From positions 186,001 through 250,000 of the forward strand of contig JAAKBF010000227.1 of assembly GCA_012656075.1 (NCBI GenBank): DNA of 64,000 nt, written 5' to 3'. The notes beneath the pieces are model-generated. The model made no database searches. It worked only from the letters and a program-made list of their open reading frames with translations, and had not been told where the DNA came from. Made by a program: the position numbers and the translations under genes. This DNA comes from Phytophthora hibernalis. Taxonomy: Eukaryota > Oomycota > Peronosporomycetes > Peronosporales > Peronosporaceae. Below, piece after piece: positions 11,941-21,727 of this stretch (within the stretch, counting starts at the first letter, position 1; every line of letters starts with the position of its first letter).

Positions 11941-12384
11941 GCCTGAACTGCCGCGCTTAAATTTGCATTAAAAAACTTAAGTAAAACAACGCTTTATTTT
12001 AATTAATACAAAGGCTAATTCGTCGCTTCCTATTTTTTAAAAGGTAACGACGAATTAGCATTTGTTTACTTTTTTAAAGGAAACTTAATTTGTTAACGAC
12101 GAATTAGCATTTGTGATTTTGAGTCCGCAATTTCTGGATCACGATTTGTGTTCAATACTGAAATCAAGTCAAAATGACGTGACCTGTTCTACATGTACAA
12201 ATGTTTGGTCCGGAACAAATTTAAAACCCTCTTCCTGACTGGGAGCCATCTATTGGCCAAAATTACCACCAACCAGGAGTCGAGACAGCTACGGCTACCG
12301 CTACAAGACTCAAGTCTAATACCAAATCCGGGTCCAAAATACCGGACGAGCATAATCAGATTTCTCGGAGTCGGATCTTCTGGC
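11941..12384. other. AT-rich intergenic region with repeated hairpin motif
   Basis: Divergent spacer between the PIP-box gene and the phosphatase gene. It holds three copies of a 12-14 bp motif: GCTAATTCGTCG at 12014-12025 and its inverted form CGACGAATTAGC at 12048-12059 (a hairpin with a 22-nt loop), and the inverted form again at 12097-12108. The second and third copies are a direct repeat of about 21 bp (12045-12065 and 12094-12114). The rest holds nothing I can name. Confidence 0.5.
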
Positions 12385-14983
12385 ATGGCGGACGTGCTAG
12401 TGGTCTTGGGCTTCGACCACACACTGGTGGATGTGGACTCCAGTGTCCACACGAGCCACGCGCTGGATGCGGAGCTGGCGGTGGCCGTATGGGAGAAGAA
12501 TGAGACGGGGCAGATCACCCGTCCACAAGCGCTGGACAATTTCTTGTTGCGACTGGCGAGAAAGCATCCACAAGTGACTCCTGTGGACATTACTAACGCG
12601 ACAGAGAGTCTGCCTTTTAATCCGCATATGGTGGACGCTATCCGTCTCGCGGTGGACGATTTCGGTGCGACGTGTAAGATCGTGAGCGACGCCAGTGTCT
12701 TCAACGTCCGCAGCTTCCTACAACGTCAGGGACTGACGCACCAGGTGGACGAAGTGGTGGCCAACCCGACGCATTTTGAGAACGGAGGCAAACTGAGAGT
12801 GAGGCCTTATCAGGGGGAACATGTTGCCCCGCACGGATGTCCCAACTGCCCCACGAACATGTGCAAAGGTGACGTGCTGGAGAGGATCCTGCAGCAGCAT
12901 CGGTTCTCGCGGGTGCTTTTGTTGGTACTGGAGCTGGGGACTTTTGTGTAGCTTCGAAACTTGCGAGGTGAGAAGAATGTTGGAAGAAGATGAAATATTG
13001 TGTTTGACGATGTTTTGTTTTGATTCAGGGACGATGTGGTGTTTGTTCGAGTTGGTGGCGTGGGTGGACAACCTTTTGAGCTGCTACCGAAGCTAAAAGT
13101 GGTGCTGACAAAGTTCAAGCGCACGTTTTGCAGTGGAAGACGGGAGATGACATTCTTGCCTACTTTCAGAACTTCTTCCATGAGCAGTACCCGGAGACGC
13201 TAACTACCAGTGGGAGTCTGGCTGGCCCAGTTAAGGATGGAGAGAGCTACACGGTGCCACGACCCATGCCCCAAAACCATGGGAAGCTGCTGGTGATCTT
13301 CGATTTTGACGACTCACTTGTCAACAAGGATTCGGACGCTTTCGCTTTCGAAGCCTTCCATCCGGAACTGTTTCAGACCATATATGAACGCCACGCCAAG
13401 AAGCCAATTTGGCCCAGTGTGTTTGACGATATGCATGAGGTCTTGGCCCGAGAAAAACCCGACGTGACGCCTGACTTGATCCGTGAGAGGATGGCAAAGA
13501 TCCCAGTGCAAGCCCACATGATTGACGCCATTCGCATGGTTGTGGATTTGTTTGGTGCGGAGGTCAAGGTCATCAGTGATGGCAACACTTTCTACATTAA
13601 GAGCATGTTGGAGCATCGAGAGCTCACAGAACACGTGAAAGAGGTATTCGCCAACCCTGTGGAGTTTGAAGCCGGAGATGACGGACGCACTAGGATTCGT
13701 ATTCGTCCGTATCACGCGGATCATCTGGAGCCGATTGGATGTCAATGGTGCCCGTCCAATATGTGCAAGGGGAGAATTTTGGATTCTATTCGAGAAACAC
13801 AATCATTCTCCCGGGTGATCTACGTTGGTGATGGTACTGGAGACTTCTGTCCGGGGTCTCGCTTGACAGAGTACGTTTCGCATCTCAAACCGGATATTGC
13901 TATGCTCAACTAATCACTTACCGCTGTTAATTTTGTGGAAAGGAACGATGTGGTGCTGGCGCGGTCTCACTTGCTTAATGGCGAGCCGTATGGGTTTCAA
14001 CGGCGAATCAACGAAAACCCTGGGGTCGTTCTAGCACCTGTAGTGCCTTGGAGTACTGGGTACGACATCTACCGCCGCTTTGCGCTATTTTGCCAATCTC
14101 CATACGCTACCCCACGCAGCCTTCCGCGAGTCTCCGGCAGCGTACTTGTCGTCTTCGACTACGACTGGTCACTGATTAACGAGAATTCGACACCTTCATC
14201 TTTCAGATGCTGTATCCCGAGCTTTTAGCAACTTTGCGCGAGCGCCAAACGGCACAGCCGTCGTGGACGAAGATCATGGACGATATGCTTGGAGCACTGG
14301 CTGATGACAAGTCAGACATTACTCCCGATATGATTCGAGACGCGGTTGCTCGCGTCCCCATCCAACCGCATATGCTTGATGCGCTTCTTCTTGCGGCGGA
14401 GCAATACAGCGCTGAAGTGAAGATCGTCAGCGACGCCAACTCTGTCTACATCGAGAGTATGCTGGGGTATCATGGATTAGGAGCGCATGTACGCGAGGTC
14501 ATCACAAACCCCGCGTCATTCGAGCCTTTGATAACGGGCGCAGTCGACTTCACGTCCTTCCGTATCACGCGGACAACGTTGAGCCCCACGGTTGTGCTTG
14601 GTGTCCTACGAATATGTGTAAAGGCCGTATTGTCGAAGCCCTTCGCAGCGCTCACCCATATTCCAGTGTGCTGTACATTGGCGATGGATCCGGCGATTTT
14701 TGTGCAGCCACACGCCTCACAAAGTAAGTTATGTTCTACTATAGTATCATTGCAGCGATGACGAGTATGAACTCTACTAACCACTCACTCTTGACGTTGT
14801 GGCATTGATTAGAACGACGTCGTGTTTGCCCGCGCGGATGAAGCAGACGGAAAGACTTATGGGCTTCAGAAGCGAATCGAGGGCAACGCTGACATGATCA
14901 AGGCGTCAGTGGTGCCGTGGAGCTCGGGAGACGATATCTATGGCCACTTTGCTCAGTTTTTCCATGCTCCTCCCTTTGAGTAG
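12385..14983 (+). CDS. Triple-domain PHOSPHO-type HAD phosphatase
   Basis: Three tandem copies of the PHOSPHO1/PHOSPHO2 phosphatase domain (HAD superfamily; phosphocholine/phosphoethanolamine or pyridoxal-5'-phosphate phosphatases) sit in one transcript unit. Domain 1 starts at 12385, domain 2 near 13275 and domain 3 near 14140. Each repeats the nucleophile motif, KIVSDAS/KVISDGN/KIVSDAN, a C..CPTNMCKG-type motif and GDGTGDFC-type motif IV. Domains 2 and 3 keep the nucleophile (FDFDDS, FDYDWS). In domain 1 it is replaced (LGFDHT, Asp to Gly), so that domain is probably inactive. Introns are near 12968-13028, at 13871-13942 and near 14725-14812. Single-base losses occur at 12917-12920 (T run), 13119 (G), 14189 (G), 14527-14529 (T run) and at the 14812 acceptor (G). 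The stop is at 14981-14983. Substrate is not predictable. Confidence 0.85.
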
Positions 14984-15182
14984 TATTGTACGCACGTACA
15001 ATCAGCAGCTCACCATATCCATTTCGTACAGCAAAAAGATACATGTGAAAAAATGGCTTCATGTTTCCGGTGTTGAAGTAGTTGCTACGTTGCTTGAAGG
15101 GAAGCAAGTTGGTCTGTCGTCGTGTAGAAGAAGGAGAGCCTCGCACTTCTGGAGGCATCTTTATAAAATTCGCTGAAGCTGG

Positions 15183-18100
15183 TTAAACGAGCGCCACTGC
15201 AGCTTCGGAGATGCGCGGACGTCCCAGGAATGCTCGTGCGGCCGCGTTCACAGCCATGGTGTTGTTTTGACGCGTATGGCTCATGGCGGTCATTCGAGCC
15301 ACAGCTCGGAACGTTGGCTGCGTCGACGCACGAGGAGCGTTGAACGACGCATTGGCAGTTGTCATGTTGTCACGCACGCGGCCCAGCAACTGCATGAAAC
15401 TCGAGTTGAAGCCCAGCTCCGGCGTGAAGTGGAGCAGCTCCACGCGCGAAAGCGTGTAGTGCTTGTCCAGCGGGATCTCCATGTCATTGAGCATGATCGG
15501 CAGAATTGTCCGTCCTTTGTCCTCAGCGAACGCCAATTGGTCCTTTACTAGCTCGCTGTTGACAGTCTTTCTCGAGAGCACGACGATGAACACCTCGCAT
15601 TTGAGGATAGCCTCCTTAGACGCGTGGATGCGCTCGGTCATATCCGTGTACGTCTGTGTGCCGTCCAACAGGCACCTGACGTGGTTATCTTGCAGTCGGT
15701 CATGTAGTCGCTTGACAAAGCTGTGGTGATGGTCGCCGTGTGATACGAACGCGAACTCGATGTTGTCAAGAGTGGCTGAGTCCCAATCCGCAATATTCTC
15801 GCCGAATCCAGCCACACTTGTGCCGTTGGCCAGTCGGCGGTGACTGCCACCGACAATATTGGCCTCACGGTGCTTCTCGATTTCGTCGCGCACACCATCC
15901 AGGAGCAGTCGGAATTGCGCAGCAAAGCGGTTTTCGTCGTATTCGTACGTGATTTTCCGCTTGTTAGCGTTGCTCACGCTTTTAATGGCCGACTCGAACG
16001 GCACCATCTGCCGCGTGTAGATGTAGACCTGCATTTCTTCCGTGACCGCAGCACCCTCTGGAGACACAGCGATGATCGGCTTACCGAGCTGTTTGGCCAG
16101 TGCCAGCTCCTTGAGACACCACTCAGAGACTGGGTAGTCCTCCGTGTACAGACAAATGATCACCTCGGCATTCTTGATGCCGCGAGCGATCTCTTCGCGC
16201 CACACGGAGCCACCGCCAATGCCGGTGGGGTCCATGAGGTCAAGCCACGACGTAATGTTTGCACGCTCGAGGCTGTCCCGAATCTTAAGCGCAAACTCAC
16301 TGTGTGAATGCGTATAACTGATCATGACATCGCGATCACCCGCGGCTTGCTTGATCTCGAACTGCAACTGCGTCGAGGTAGTGCAGTCCACCGGACGGTA
16401 GCCATCGCGATTAGTCTCCATCACATCTGCACCAGCGTCCAGAAGTGCTAGTGCCGTGCCCTTCTGCTCGCACTTCATTGCAATATGCAATGCCGTATCA
16501 CCGTTAGGAAGACGATCATCAATATCTGCGCCGAACTGGACGAGACAGTCAAAAAGATCGGCACTAACATTTTTGGAGGACGCAGCACAGAGCAAAGGAG
16601 TGTGATCCCGATAGTCGCGCAAATTCACATCACCTCCTTTATCCAAAAGCAAGCGAACCACGGCTGGCTTGTTCACACGTGCCGCCCAGTGCAAAGGTGA
16701 CCGACCAAAAATGTCCTGGAAGTTCGGATCAGAGCCAGCTTCAAGCAGCATCTCGACTGCTTGAAGAGCTCCATTGATGGCTGCCCAGTGTAACGGCGTG
16801 CGGCGGTGCATGCCCGTATAACCATATTCACCCACGCAGTTTGGATCTGCACCAGTCTTCAGTAGTTTCTTGATGGTTGTCGTGCTGTCCTTTGCTGCCG
16901 CTTCGTGCAGAGGAGTGAGTGCCACATCTGCACCCCACTCTTCCAGTTCGTGTGCCACAGGAAAGTTACCCCGCATGTACGCCATCTGCAGCACGGTCAG
17001 CGTATTCATATGACCCGGGTCAGGCACCTCAAGGTGGTTAGCACCGGCCTCGAGAAGCAGCGTAACGATATCGGGGTTATCCGCCACAAAAAGCGGTGGC
17101 ATCCGGTCCGACCAGTACGATGCTTTGGACTTGAGATTTACGTTGGCGCGGTGCTCAATCAGCCATTGTACAGTCTGGATCTGACCTGTGCTCACTGCGC
17201 AGTGCATCGGTGTTACCAGTGTCGTCCGGAAGATAGACGCGGCCATCTCGTCTTCCGATGACAGAGGCTTGGACACAAATATTTGTGCAAATGTCCAGAA
17301 GAGATCTCCAGTCGTAAAACGCACTCGCGATACCTTGTCATAACTGTCCACCCGGAATCCGGCGTCCAACAGCAGCTGCATGGCTTGAACATTTCCTAGA
17401 TACGCTGCCACATGCATAGGGTTCTTCTTGGAGCGACCGAAGAGCTTGAACACCAGCCTGGCATCGCTGTACATTTCGTCCGCAAAGTCCGTGCCAAGAC
17501 GCTCCTTGGCGTATTCGAGCAGCGTCTCCATCTTGGCCACGTTGCTCAGAGACGTCTCCTTGTACAGGTGTTTTCTTAGATCATTGATCACCCGCGAGCG
17601 CTCCGACTTGTACCTGCTGCGTCGACGCTGCAGTCTCGAGCGAATGCCGCCCGTTTGGTCCGTCTCCTTGAACGCTCCCAGCTGCATGCTCAGGTGCTCT
17701 CGGAAGCGCGCAAAGTACGTGAGCACCACAAAATTCGCGAAAAGGTCACCACCGCAAAGGCCACGTAGACGATCGCCTTCCTCGACTGCAGTGGAAGTTG
17801 TTGCCCTGGAAAATGGCGTACACAAAGTACAGGATCACTAGCAGACTAAAAACCAGCACCAAAACACTCAACAGCTCGCAGAACTGAAAGAAAACCGCGC
17901 GCTGGATCTTCTGGCGTCCGCCTCCATCTAGTCGACGTCGGAAGGGCTCAAAAACTCTCAAACCTGATGCTGGTAGGCCAATTATCACCAGTAACGGAGC
18001 TGTATGGTACACCAGCATGGCGTACACGACGATCGTGTCGCAGGCTCCGCAGTAGTCTGTCCCTGCTACGCACGCCGTGGTCTTGGTGCGGTGGAAGGCG

Positions 18101-18462
18101 AGCGCGTAGCCCACGTCGTGTACGTAGACGCCCCCATGGGCCACGTCTGCAGACGCCCAGAAGACGGCGATGCCAGCCACGCCCAGAACCGTCACCAGTA
18201 GCGTGCTCATGCGCAGTCTCCACGTAAAGTACGAATTGCGTCCGTAGCCTGAACCCAGCAGCGTCTTGGGCAGCGTCTTGGGGGATCCACGGGAGCTGCG
18301 GCGTCGCTCACTTCGAGTTCCAGTAGCGCTTCGTCCGTGGAGCCGCTGGGTACGGGGTGGGCGCGAGCGAGGGTTTGGTCTGCGAGCTGCGCCGACTGAC
18401 GCGCTCGCCCCCGTGGCCGAGAACGAGCCCTGCTCCGGCAGCGCGTGGTACAGGTCCGTCAT
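15183..18462 (-). CDS. Polytopic membrane protein with ankyrin repeats and two C-terminal TIR domains
   Basis: The start at 18462 (MTDLYHALPE) leads to a basic Ser/Arg-rich cytosolic region, then about four membrane segments between 18230 and 17700. A long run of ankyrin repeats follows (PMHVAAYLGNVQAMQLLLDAG; RTPLHWAAINGALQAVEMLL; SPLHWAARVNKPAVVRLLLD). TIR1 (about 16330-15950) has DVMISYTHSHSEFALKIRDS and SEWCLKEL, which keeps the glutamate that is catalytic in plant, SARM1 and bacterial NAD-cleaving TIRs. TIR2 (about 15755-15380) starts EFAFVSHGDHHHSF but has SELVKDQL there, lacking that Glu, so it is probably structural. Frames shift by one base near 17781-17785 and at the A4 run 17740-17744, both within the last membrane segment; the remaining 850 codons are open. 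A sensor-effector role is inference. Confidence 0.85.
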
Positions 18463-18612
18463 GGCGAGCGGCGATTCCGTGAATGAAAGATGTCACGGAC
18501 TGAAAACGATTTGACGCGCTTTGGGTTTAGCCCGGCTTTGGGCGACTGACTTGATCGCTGTATGGGTGTTGACTTTTAGGTTTTAGCTGGATAGCCGGCG
18601 TTATTGAGGTTG

Positions 18613-18695
18613 GGATGTTTATCGCCAGACTCCACAACGAAGGAGGCCAGACTCCACAATGAAAAATCGTTTTGATTGGATGAAATAGAAGTCGC
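18613..18695 (+). repeat. MULE left terminal inverted repeat
   Basis: Matches the reverse complement of 19727-19811 with few differences. It contains an internal tandem of CCAGACTCCACAA. Confidence 0.9.
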
Positions 18696-19044
18696 GAGAG
18701 GATTGGACTTTGCTGCTGTATATTTGACATGTATCGTTCAGGCCGTTCCATCGACATGGACGCGAATGCAGCGAAGTGGCGACTCCAAGGTAGCCACGTC
18801 TAGCTATGAAGCGCCGTCGAGGTGCTCTGGTGCTTTCTCCGCACCCTCAGCTAACTTCTGCTGCGAAGGGCTGCGCCGCACCGGCACGGTCGACCAGGCG
18901 AAGCAGGGTAAAACGGAAGCCGTATTCCCGAACCAACAGGGGAAGTGGCGATGCCAATCCACTTACTTGACGAGTATGGCTACGACGACGTCATTTTACA
19001 TGCCGTATTTCCCACCCCAGACGTAGCTGTGAAATTTTTATTAG

Positions 19045-19146
19045 GATGCTGCGGTGAATGATAACAAGAACGTGAGAGTCGCGAAGAACAACGGAGACTA
19101 CAGGCGTTGGGTATGCACCGCCAATGGTTGCAATTGGTATGTTTCA
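19045..19146 (+). pseudogene. MuDR transposase N-terminal DNA-binding domain remnant
   Basis: Reads AAVNDNKNVRVAKNNGDYRR then WVCTANGCNWYVS. The spacing of Lys/Asn, Arg, Cys and Trp follows the plant MuDR N-terminal DNA-binding domain (family knowledge). The upstream frame is shifted and the downstream frame stops within a few codons, so no transposase is encoded. Confidence 0.65.
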
Positions 19147-19499
19147 ATGTACTCTATGTAATGTACTTCCCATAGTCCTTTGAGATACATCATGATGCGA
19201 TGTACTGAGGTGCATGTCCACCACGTCGCGCATGAAGGTCAGAATTCAACGCCGATCGCGCCACCGGAAAACGTTCACGTTAACACTCTTCACAACAGTA
19301 GCAACGTTAGATCCGTCCTTCACCACGAAGTGCCGAACTTAGGTAGCAGCACCTCGAGCTGTCGCACGAAACAGCGTGCATGCAAGGCTCACCCGTGTAT
19401 GGATCGTAAGCTGACTGAAAATTTCCCTTCGGCACGTGGTATAAGAGGGAGGACACAGGGTTAGAATAATGACATCCCTTTTCCGAAAATCTGTCATAA

Positions 19500-19572
19500 G
19501 ATGAGATAGAGTAATAGGTCAACTTATCAGGCTCATAATCTGAAGATGTAGGTTCAAGTCCTACTCTCATCA
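19500..19572 (+). tRNA. trnM: tRNA-Met (CAT), mitochondrial type
   Basis: A 73-nt cloverleaf can be folded by eye. Acceptor stem GATGAGA pairs with TCTCATC and A is the discriminator. The anticodon stem-loop is TCAGG-CTCATAA-TCTGA (one G-T pair) with anticodon CAT. The T arm is GTAGG-TTCAAGT-CCTAC. It is AT-rich, followed 17 bases later by an rpl14-like start, and lies inside a MULE, so it is best read as a nuclear copy of mitochondrial DNA. Whether it is transcribed in the nucleus is unknown. Confidence 0.8.
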
Positions 19573-19589
19573 TTTTTAAATAATAATCT

Positions 19590-19641
19590 ATGATTCAAAT
19601 TCAAACTAAATTAAAAATTAACGATAATAGTGGTATTAAAG
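19590..19641 (+). pseudogene. rpl14: 5' fragment of mitochondrial rpl14 (ribosomal protein uL14)
   Basis: Seventeen codons read MIQIQTKLKINDNSGIK, the invariant start of bacterial and mitochondrial L14 (MIQxQTxLxxxDNSG). Similarity ends abruptly at about 19641, where non-L14 sequence continues to the MULE right repeat. Together with the adjacent tRNA-Met this marks a transferred mitochondrial segment. Confidence 0.7.
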
Positions 19642-19726
19642 ACATCACAATGCACGTGAAAGACGGCGAAATGAAGGTGATCTTCGTACACAAGGAGCTT
19701 TGCCACTGAAAATAAACTGCAATATC

Positions 19727-19811
19727 GCGATTTCTATTTCAGCCAATCAAAACGATTTTGTTCGTTGTGGAGTCTGGCCTCCTTCGTTGTGGAGTCTGGC
19801 GATAAACATCC
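19727..19811 (-). repeat. MULE right terminal inverted repeat
   Basis: Inverted partner of 18613-18695. It is followed directly by the second copy of the 9-bp target duplication. Confidence 0.9.
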
Positions 19812-19820
19812 TTGAGGTTG

Positions 19821-20198
19821 AGCGAGATGCACTGGAGGTCGCTTTGCAAGGCCAAAGACGTTGTCGATGCAGTGAGCACTGTGGCCGTACATGTACATGT
19901 AATAGATTTTGTCCGAGGGTACATCCTCGCGGTGTGCATCCCTGTGCTCGTGCCACACGCTCTGATATCACTTCAAACAAAAGCGGAGCCCATCGCTGCC
20001 TGACATCCAGTTTGAATCTCTTCAGGAGAGAGCTCCTGGCACTGCCGCGTTTGCTTTTTTGAGGTCTCCTGTTGCTCCTCGCCAAGAGCCAGAAACCATC
20101 AATTGAAGCTGGACGCGATGCAAACGTGACTGCAGCCACGGAGACCGTGCTTATTAATACTGTACCTTACGATGCGAAGATTCTCTACCCGCACATTT
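19821..20198. other. Remnant between MULE and Polinton, no recognisable gene
   Basis: Short open stretches exist on the plus strand (about 19824-20003, hydrophobic, VVDAVSTVAVHVHVIDFV; and about 20060-20200, ending PYDAKILYPHICR). They lie in different frames and I recognise no family. The region may be what is left of a host gene cut by both insertions. Confidence 0.3.
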
Positions 20199-20204
20199 GC
20201 CGCC

Positions 20205-20389
20205 AGTAGTAACATTCAGCACTCCACTTCGGGTATTTTTAATTTCGCCTTTTCTTACGCTAATTTAATACGCAGAAGAGGTTTAGGCGTACCTATTAAA
20301 CAGGGGTGTTGCAAAAGGCGCGACCTCTCGACCACCTGAGAGCGCGAGAAACATCCAACGCTTCAGCAGCAGGTTCAAATCATCTCGAC
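20205..20389 (+). repeat. Polinton left terminal inverted repeat
   Basis: About 185 bp, roughly 95% identical by eye to the reverse complement of 37099-37282. The few differences cluster in the outer 50 bases. Confidence 0.93.
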
Positions 20390-20494
20390 CAGTCAGACAA
20401 GAATAGTGGAATTTATTTAAAACCAAAATATACTTGATCCTGATAGATAAACTACTAAGTATATAAATACGACATCATATATAGAGTCGAGATT

Positions 20495-21198
20495 ATGACT
20501 ATCCCCCTGGTGATTAAGAAGAACCATCATGTTGTTTGTTTTCCAACAGGAGCTAATGTAAGTATCTTCCAATACATCGCCTACCACACACAGTCAGGGA
20601 AGAAGAAAAACCCACGATTCATTCAGGCTCTGGTGAAGACAGCATTCAAGCGCTACTGTTCTTATAAAGGCAATGAGTACTCGCTCAACCTATTTCGTAC
20701 CTTCCAACCTATCCGCATCGAACAGCTTAGTGAAATTGAAGAGTGCTTCAATCTTCGTATTGATGTATTCTCAATCGATCTGGATACTAGTACAGTGACT
20801 TGCATCCGTAAATCAGACAAATGCTATGATAATACTTTGAATATTCTATACTTCGATAACCAGACTCTCTACATAGCTCGCATCGATAACTTTTGTGGTA
20901 GATACTGTTGCCCAGTTGACAGTTGTGGTAAAGTGTTCATCAGTGCTGGCAAACTTAGTAATCATAAGAGTAGCTGTAAAGGGGGATAGACCCATTAGCT
21001 ATAAACGACTATACTAAATCAATGAATATGATTGAGGCGTTATATAAGCGTCCAATTAATTCCAAAGTACAATGTCCGTGTGGCTCATCCATAACTCGAT
21101 GGAATTACGCTCACCATGTAAGATCGAACAAACATGAGCTGTGGTGGGTAGCACTTCTCCGTACTCAACCAGTCAGAGCTCTAAGAAAACTCGAGTAG
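20495..21198 (+). CDS. Free-standing PolB N-terminal-domain paralogue with C2H2-type zinc fingers
   Basis: Residues 1-160 align over their whole length with the N-terminal part of this element's own polymerase: shared FIQALVKTAFKRYCSYK, LEECF-type and CPxCxxxF..LxNH..C segments. The polymerase copy has KCVFHCIAYH where this copy has NVSIFQYIAYH, so a Cys in a thiol-protease-like position is Ser here. The zinc finger CPVDSCGKVF..HKSSC is kept. The frame stops at 20987-20989 after a G5 run. With one more G it would continue in phase to 21198 through a second finger (VQCPCGSSITRWNYAHHV then RSNKH), a CxCG..HxxxxxH type common in large DNA viruses. It lies inside the left end, 105 bases from the TIR. 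Function is unknown; a role in replication or regulation is inference. Confidence 0.7.
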
Positions 21199-21264
21199 CA
21201 ACGTTTTCTTTATATACTTTTTTCATCAACTCTCCCTACAATCGAGTTAAAAAATATCATTCAA

Positions 21265-21591
21265 TTAGTAAAGCAACTCATCGATAGAGGCACACATCTT
21301 TGGTGCCTTTTCAGTAGCGAACTTTGAACAACGTAGCCACATGATATATGCTTCGTCAATTGCAAATACTTGTTTAACTGACCTACCCTTGTACTTACCA
21401 AAATTAAGCAAGTACGATTCGTCATCGGATCCATTTGCGAACTTGCTCGCAAGAAATTTAGCAATGTCAGACTCGGGATCTCCAATTAACATATTCTGAT
21501 TACGGAGCCAGCGGCAGTAGCTGGGATCCTTTTCGAATACTTCATCAATGCTGAAGCCTTTGTGCTTGCCGAACGAAAGTGTTGTTGACAT
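21265..21591 (-). CDS. Small protein with two ExoX-C-like repeats
   Basis: A 108-residue protein made of two copies of the module FGKHKGFSIDEVFEKDPSYC and FGKYKGRSVKQVFAIDEAYI, each ending W-L. This motif (FGKxKGxxxxEVxxxDxxYxxWL) is known at the C-terminus of exonuclease X-like proteins and as free-standing proteins in giant viruses and their relatives. No exonuclease catalytic domain is attached. ATG at 21591; stop at 21265. A nucleic-acid-binding accessory role is inference. Confidence 0.65.
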   Translation of the reverse strand: MSTTLSFGKHKGFSIDEVFEKDPSYCRWLRNQNMLIGDPESDIAKFLASKFANGSDDESYLLNFGKYKGRSVKQVFAIDEAYIMWLRCSKFATEKAPKMCASIDELLY

Positions 21592-21727
21592 GGTATCTAT
21601 ATAGTTACCAAAGACAATAAATCAAAATTTTAATTAAATCCATATTTTTCTTAAGCTGTGGTGTATTCCAATACCTCGCCAGTCAGTCTATCAAAGCTTA
21701 GTTCCTGTTCACTAATGACAAGCACGA

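Larger units (their letters stand above)
18613..19811. mobile_element. Mutator-like element (MULE), non-autonomous, with captured mitochondrial-like DNA
   Basis: Inverted terminal repeats of 83-85 bp start GGATGTTTATCGCCAGAC at both ends. The element is bounded by a perfect 9-bp duplication TTGAGGTTG (18604-18612 and 19812-19820); 9 bp is the Mutator target-site length. Inside is a remnant of a MuDR-type N-terminal DNA-binding domain but no transposase core. A segment with tRNA-Met and the first codons of rpl14 lies near the right end. Total length is 1,199 bp. Confidence 0.85.

Noticed and set aside
15267..17841. Several plus-strand ORFs opposite the TIR-ankyrin gene
   Set aside because: The minus strand carries the conserved ankyrin and TIR motifs; these frames have none.
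20495..20989. A second DNA polymerase at the Polinton left end
   Set aside because: Only the N-terminal domain is present; no exonuclease or polymerase motifs follow.
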